Shown here: positions 61,264 to 64,000 of the stretch, in pieces
How positions within the stretch are numbered: the first letter of the stretch is position 1
Layout: each line of letters starts with the position of its first letter
Assembly: GCA_963727235.1 (NCBI GenBank)
Contig: CAVSFZ010000023.1
Span: 1 to 64,000, forward strand
Length of the DNA: 64,000 nt
Origin: CAVPTL01 sp963727235
GTDB lineage: Bacteria; Actinomycetota; Thermoleophilia; Gaiellales; JAICJC01
Reading direction: 5' to 3'
Position numbers and translations under genes: made by a program
Notes under the pieces: model-generated
Database searches by the model: none
What the model was told of the DNA's origin: nothing
The model's input: the letters and a program-made list of their open reading frames with translations, nothing else

Positions 61264-61383
61264 GGCTGGTCCGCGGCGGCTCTGGCGGCGTCCCACGCGG
61301 CGGTGCGGTGCTCAACGTGGCTTTGCCACGCCTCCGCTCCGCCCACCGCTCGATCCTTGCCAGAACCACCGCGTCCTGCGCCT

Positions 61384-61472
61384 CAGGGCGCCTGTCGAAC
61401 CTGAGCGTTACTTGAATAATTGGTGCCTGGCACCAATTATTCACAGGGCGCGTGTCGAACCTGAGCGGTACT
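61384..61472. repeat. 29-bp direct repeat flanking a palindrome copy
   Basis: The 29 bases at 61384-61412 recur at 61444-61472 with two changes. The two units are exactly 60 bases apart and bracket palindrome copy 10. The arrangement suggests a local duplication that carried the palindrome, or an insertion with flanking duplication. Confidence 0.85.
61413..61443. repeat. Palindromic repeat copy 10 (TTGG type)
   Basis: A 31-bp perfect palindromic core with inner bases TT/AA; the usual outer G/C pair is mismatched (T and C). It lies downstream of purH between the two 29-bp direct repeats. Confidence 0.88.
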
Positions 61473-61484
61473 CGGCGTAAGACG

Positions 61485-61515
61485 GTGAATAACGGTGCCT
61501 GGCACCGTTATTCAC
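61485..61515. repeat. Palindromic repeat copy 11 (CGG type, 31 bp)
   Basis: A perfect 31-bp palindrome. It supplies the stop (TAA, minus strand, 61508-61510) of the convergent glycosyltransferase. Together with copy 10 it forms the third long-plus-short pair in the window. Confidence 0.9.
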
Positions 61516-62533
61516 CCAGGAGCAGGGAGTAGGCGGCTTCGTAGTCGGACACCATGCGCTCGGCTGAGAAGCGCTCGTGGGCGGCGCGGGAGGTGTCGGC
61601 GCGGTCGCAGGCGACCGCTTCGGGGAAGCGGGCGATCAGCGCCTCGACGGTGTCGTCGACGATCCCGCTGCGGCCGTCCTCGACCACCTCGGGCACCGCT
61701 CCCAAGCCGATCGCCGCCACCGGGGTGCCGCAGGCCATCGACTCGACCATCACCAGTCCGAACGGCTCCGGCCACTGGATCGGGAAGAGGGTCACCATCG
61801 CCCGCTGGAGCAGTTCGACCTTCTCGTCGTGCGAAACCTCACCGAGGTACTCGATGTTGCCGTCAAGGTGCGGGCGCACCGCCGCCTCGAAGTGGGCCTT
61901 CTCTTCGACGTCGTGGATCTTCCCCACCAGCTTCAGCGGCATGCCGGTCGCACGCGCGATCTCGACCGCGTTGTGAGCGCCCTTGTCGGGTGACATCCGC
62001 CCCACGAACAGCAGGTAGCCGTCGTGATCGGCGCTGAACGGATAGGCATCGAGGTCGATCGCGTTGTGACACGTCGCCAGCCAGTTCAGCTCGGGTCGCG
62101 GGGAGCGCTGATCCTCGGACAGCGAGATCAGCCGCACGTCCGGGGCGATCGCTCTGATCTGCGCGTACACCAAGCCCGGCTCGCCGGTGAGCGGTCCGTG
62201 GGTGGTGTGGCAGAACGGCGAGTTGATGGTGGCTCCCAGGGCACAGGCCAGCGGGCCGGAGTGATCGTTCACGAGATCGAACTCGTCCGCCCGCTCGAGA
62301 CAGGTGAGCGTGTGGTGCAGGTCTGGCAGCGACATCCCGATGCGATACGACGGCGGATCGTCGTACGCGGTGACCAGATGGGCTTTGGTGCGTGACTCGC
62401 CGGCTGCAAACAGCGTCACGTCATGGCCGCGGTCGACCAGCCCATCGGCGAGGATCGACACCACCCACTCGATGCCGCCGTAGCGAACCGGGGGCACGGC
62501 GAACCAGGCGGGCGCCAGCAGCGCGATCTTCAC
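61508..62533 (-). CDS. Glycosyltransferase family 4 protein
   Basis: About 341 residues of a GT-B glycosyltransferase. The start VKIALLAPAWFAVPPVRYGGIEWVV carries the glycine loop; YLLFVGRMSPDKGAHNAVEIAR and PEPFGLVMVESMACGTPVAAI are the donor-binding part of GT4. Such enzymes add sugars to lipids, polysaccharides or metabolites. GTG at 62533 overlaps the upstream gene stop as GTGA. The last codon (Glu) and the TAA stop come from the palindromic repeat. The acceptor and sugar are unknown. Confidence 0.9.
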   Translation of the reverse strand: MKIALLAPAWFAVPPVRYGGIEWVVSILADGLVDRGHDVTLFAAGESRTKAHLVTAYDDPPSYRIGMSLPDLHHTLTCLERADEFDLVNDHSGPLACALGATINSPFCHTTHGPLTGEPGLVYAQIRAIAPDVRLISLSEDQRSPRPELNWLATCHNAIDLDAYPFSADHDGYLLFVGRMSPDKGAHNAVEIARATGMPLKLVGKIHDVEEKAHFEAAVRPHLDGNIEYLGEVSHDEKVELLQRAMVTLFPIQWPEPFGLVMVESMACGTPVAAIGLGAVPEVVEDGRSGIVDDTVEALIARFPEAVACDRADTSRAAHERFSAERMVSDYEAAYSLLLGE

Positions 62534-63138
62534 GGACGTTGGGCCTTGGGAATCACGAACTTCTCGGCGGTGTGGGTCTCGGAGAAGCGCACCACCTTCA
62601 CATCGAGCAGCCCCGAGGCCCGCCCGGCGGCGCGCACGTCCGACTCGCTCACGTGAGCGTCCTTGCCCTTTCGCCGGATCGTCCACAAGCCGCCGTCGGG
62701 TGCCAGCCGCGCTCTCAACCGGGCGAGCTTGGCAAGGTCATCCTGGCTCTCGGCGGCGGCGAACAGGTGATCGAGGTCGACGCCCGAGTCGACCAGATCG
62801 GCGCCGCGATCGGCCAGCAGCTCCCGGAAGTCGGGATCGTCGAGACCCTCCAGAGCGACCCGCTGGCCCGGCTTGACGCCAAGCTTCTCGATCACGGTCT
62901 TTGGGTGCAGGACGGCGTGTGCCCACCGCTCGGCCCGATCTCCCAACTCCAGCTTCAGTGGCCCACCGGGGTAGTCGAGCACCAGCGTGCCGCCGTCCGT
63001 CTTGGCGGACGTGACATCTCTGTGTGCCACGTTCACCCGGAACTCGCCTCGGAAGCGGACCTCGTCCGCCTCCAGCTGCGCACGGCCTTGGGAGGTGACG
63101 CCCGCGTGGTGGGCGGTGCAGGTGACTTCTTGACCCAT
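62530..63138 (-). CDS. DUF3052-like protein
   Basis: A 202-residue soluble protein. The second half strongly resembles DUF3052 (KTVIEKLGVKPGQRVAL, DGGLWTIRRKGKD, VRAAGRASGLLDVKVVRF and EKFVIPK). The first half is a beta-rich segment (RVNVAHRDVTSAKTDGGTLVL). The function of DUF3052 proteins is not known to me. It is coupled to the glycosyltransferase by a GTGA overlap. A 17-bp hairpin lies upstream of its start. Confidence 0.82.
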   Translation of the reverse strand: MGQEVTCTAHHAGVTSQGRAQLEADEVRFRGEFRVNVAHRDVTSAKTDGGTLVLDYPGGPLKLELGDRAERWAHAVLHPKTVIEKLGVKPGQRVALEGLDDPDFRELLADRGADLVDSGVDLDHLFAAAESQDDLAKLARLRARLAPDGGLWTIRRKGKDAHVSESDVRAAGRASGLLDVKVVRFSETHTAEKFVIPKAQRP

Positions 63139-63155
63139 GAGCCAAGTGTAATCAC

Positions 63156-63195
63156 CTGCGGCTTCTCTCAGGGTTAAGCCTGAGAGAAGCCGCAG
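63156..63195 (-). terminator. 17-bp perfect hairpin after the IPT gene
   Basis: Arms 63156-63172 and 63179-63195 pair perfectly around GTTAAG. It lies 9 bases past the stop of the IPT-repeat gene in the minus direction and before the DUF3052-like start. The stem lacks a clear U-tract. Confidence 0.8.
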
Positions 63196-63204
63196 TCGGC
63201 ACGT

Positions 63205-64000
63205 CTACGACGTAACGGTGAACGCCTGCTGGGACGTCGCCACATGGCTCCCAACCCACACTCTCACCGTGTCGGTGACCGCACCGCTGGGTACCGTCGC
63301 GGTGATTTTGGTATTCGAGTTGACCGTGAAGGTTGCATCAATGCCGTTGAACACCACCTCCGTCGCACCCGTGAACCCTGAACCGGTAATCACCACCTGC
63401 GTCCCGACAGGCCCATGGTCGGGGCTCATCGACGTGATGAAGAAGGGAATCACCGTGAAGACCGAGGCTGTCTGCCAGGAATGTCCAGGGGCGATAGCTG
63501 TGACGGGGCCTGTCTTGGCGCCCCAAGGAACGGTGACCCAGATGCTGTTGGCTCCCCCGACCGTGAACGATGTCGCGGGGACGCCACCGAACTGAACGCT
63601 GGTCGCGTCGGCCACACCGGTGCCATCGATTTGCACTTGAATGCCCGGCTGGGCGCTGGACGGGGTGACCGTGATCAGCGCTGGGGTTCCGCCGCCCCCG
63701 TTATTGCACTGACAGTCGCCCTTGATCCACGCAGTTGCGGACTTGACGCTGCCGGAGGGCGTGGTCACTTTGATCTTGGTTTTGACCGGAGCCGTGAGCG
63801 GCACGATCGCGGTGATCTGCGTATCCGAATCGACGGTGAATGCCGCGGATGTCCCGAACGTGACAGCGGTGGCGCCGATGAAATGTGTGCCGGTGATCAC
63901 CACGGCACTGCCGGTGCCGCTGGTCGTAGGGCTGAACGACGTGATCGTTGGGTTGGCCGGCGTGGACTTGGTGAACGCTGTGGCGCTGGTGGCGGTGCCC
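63205..64000 (-). CDS. IPT/TIG-repeat protein, 5' truncated by the window edge
   Basis: The frame stays open from the stop at 63205 to the window edge, so the start lies outside. At least three IPT/TIG immunoglobulin-like repeats are readable: ITSFSPTTSGTGSAVVITGTHF, ALITVTPSSAQPGIQVQIDGTG and ITSMSPDHGPVGTQVVITGSGF, each with a later VVFNGIDA- or VTFGTSAA-like strand. A CQCNNGGGG loop lies between the first two. Such repeats are found in secreted or surface proteins. The last few residues QQAFTVTS end a repeat. The host protein is probably extracellular. Confidence 0.85.
   Translation of the reverse strand, partial: GTATSATAFTKSTPANPTITSFSPTTSGTGSAVVITGTHFIGATAVTFGTSAAFTVDSDTQITAIVPLTAPVKTKIKVTTPSGSVKSATAWIKGDCQCNNGGGGTPALITVTPSSAQPGIQVQIDGTGVADATSVQFGGVPATSFTVGGANSIWVTVPWGAKTGPVTAIAPGHSWQTASVFTVIPFFITSMSPDHGPVGTQVVITGSGFTGATEVVFNGIDATFTVNSNTKITATVPSGAVTDTVRVWVGSHVATSQQAFTVTS

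Overview
The window is very GC-rich, packed with short-gap operons and uses GTG and TTG starts freely. The conserved block rpsF-ssb-rpsR-rplI-dnaB-purA, secreted delta-60 propeller proteins and a TadG-like von Willebrand protein point to a high-GC Gram-positive actinobacterium. Thermoleophilia (Solirubrobacterales-like) is my best guess from gene content, not a computed placement.

Layout. Positions 1-12.9 kb are accessory: the 3' end of an unknown gene, ettA, a small membrane protein, a frameshifted amino acid permease, two tandem secreted propeller paralogues, a TetR regulator, a vWA/TadG protein, a hydrolase, a Gly/Phe-rich exported protein and an isochorismatase operon. Positions 12.9-17.5 kb hold the rpsF-ssb-rpsR-rplI-dnaB-purA block, preceded by a foldable leader RNA. 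Positions 17.5-23.6 kb carry a dimethylglycine dehydrogenase-like flavoprotein, a HAD hydrolase, pabB, a phosphotransferase and a sulfurtransferase. Positions 23.8-29.5 kb carry a glutamine synthetase-like gene, glutamate synthase domains split over three genes, an unknown 144-residue protein and plsY. Positions 29.5-42 kb hold a flavoprotein, an IclR regulator, a flavin reductase, a GGDEF-EAL protein, a permease between two mirrored Usp-like genes, a CheW-CheC fusion, an acyl-CoA dehydrogenase-like gene and a GAF/PucR-type regulator. Positions 42.3-49.4 kb are a heterotetrameric sarcosine oxidase-type operon (D-A-G-B) followed by fhs and fchA. Positions 49.5-61.3 kb are a nearly complete purine operon, purD-E-B-C-S-Q-L-F-M-N-H. 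The window ends with a glycosyltransferase, a DUF3052-like protein and a truncated IPT-repeat protein.

How the parts may work together. The 23.8 kb and 42.3 kb loci together have the composition of an N-methylglutamate pathway: a gamma-glutamylmethylamide synthetase-like enzyme, three-gene N-methylglutamate synthase, and sarcosine-oxidase-like N-methylglutamate dehydrogenase. Methyl groups would leave as methylene-tetrahydrofolate. FchA and Fhs would interconvert methenyl-THF, formyl-THF and formate, and the adjacent purN and purH consume formyl-THF. This is an inference from gene content; an alternative is sarcosine/glycine-betaine catabolism beside an independent split glutamate synthase.

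The most unusual feature is a family of eleven 31-33 bp palindromes with core GGTGCCTGGCACC and ends GTGAATAA/TTATTCAC. The inner arm bases vary but change together on both sides, so symmetry is kept. Copies lie at operon ends, and six supply the stop codon of the adjacent gene. Two candidate non-standard start codons (AUC for rpsF, CUG for purN) are also worth checking.
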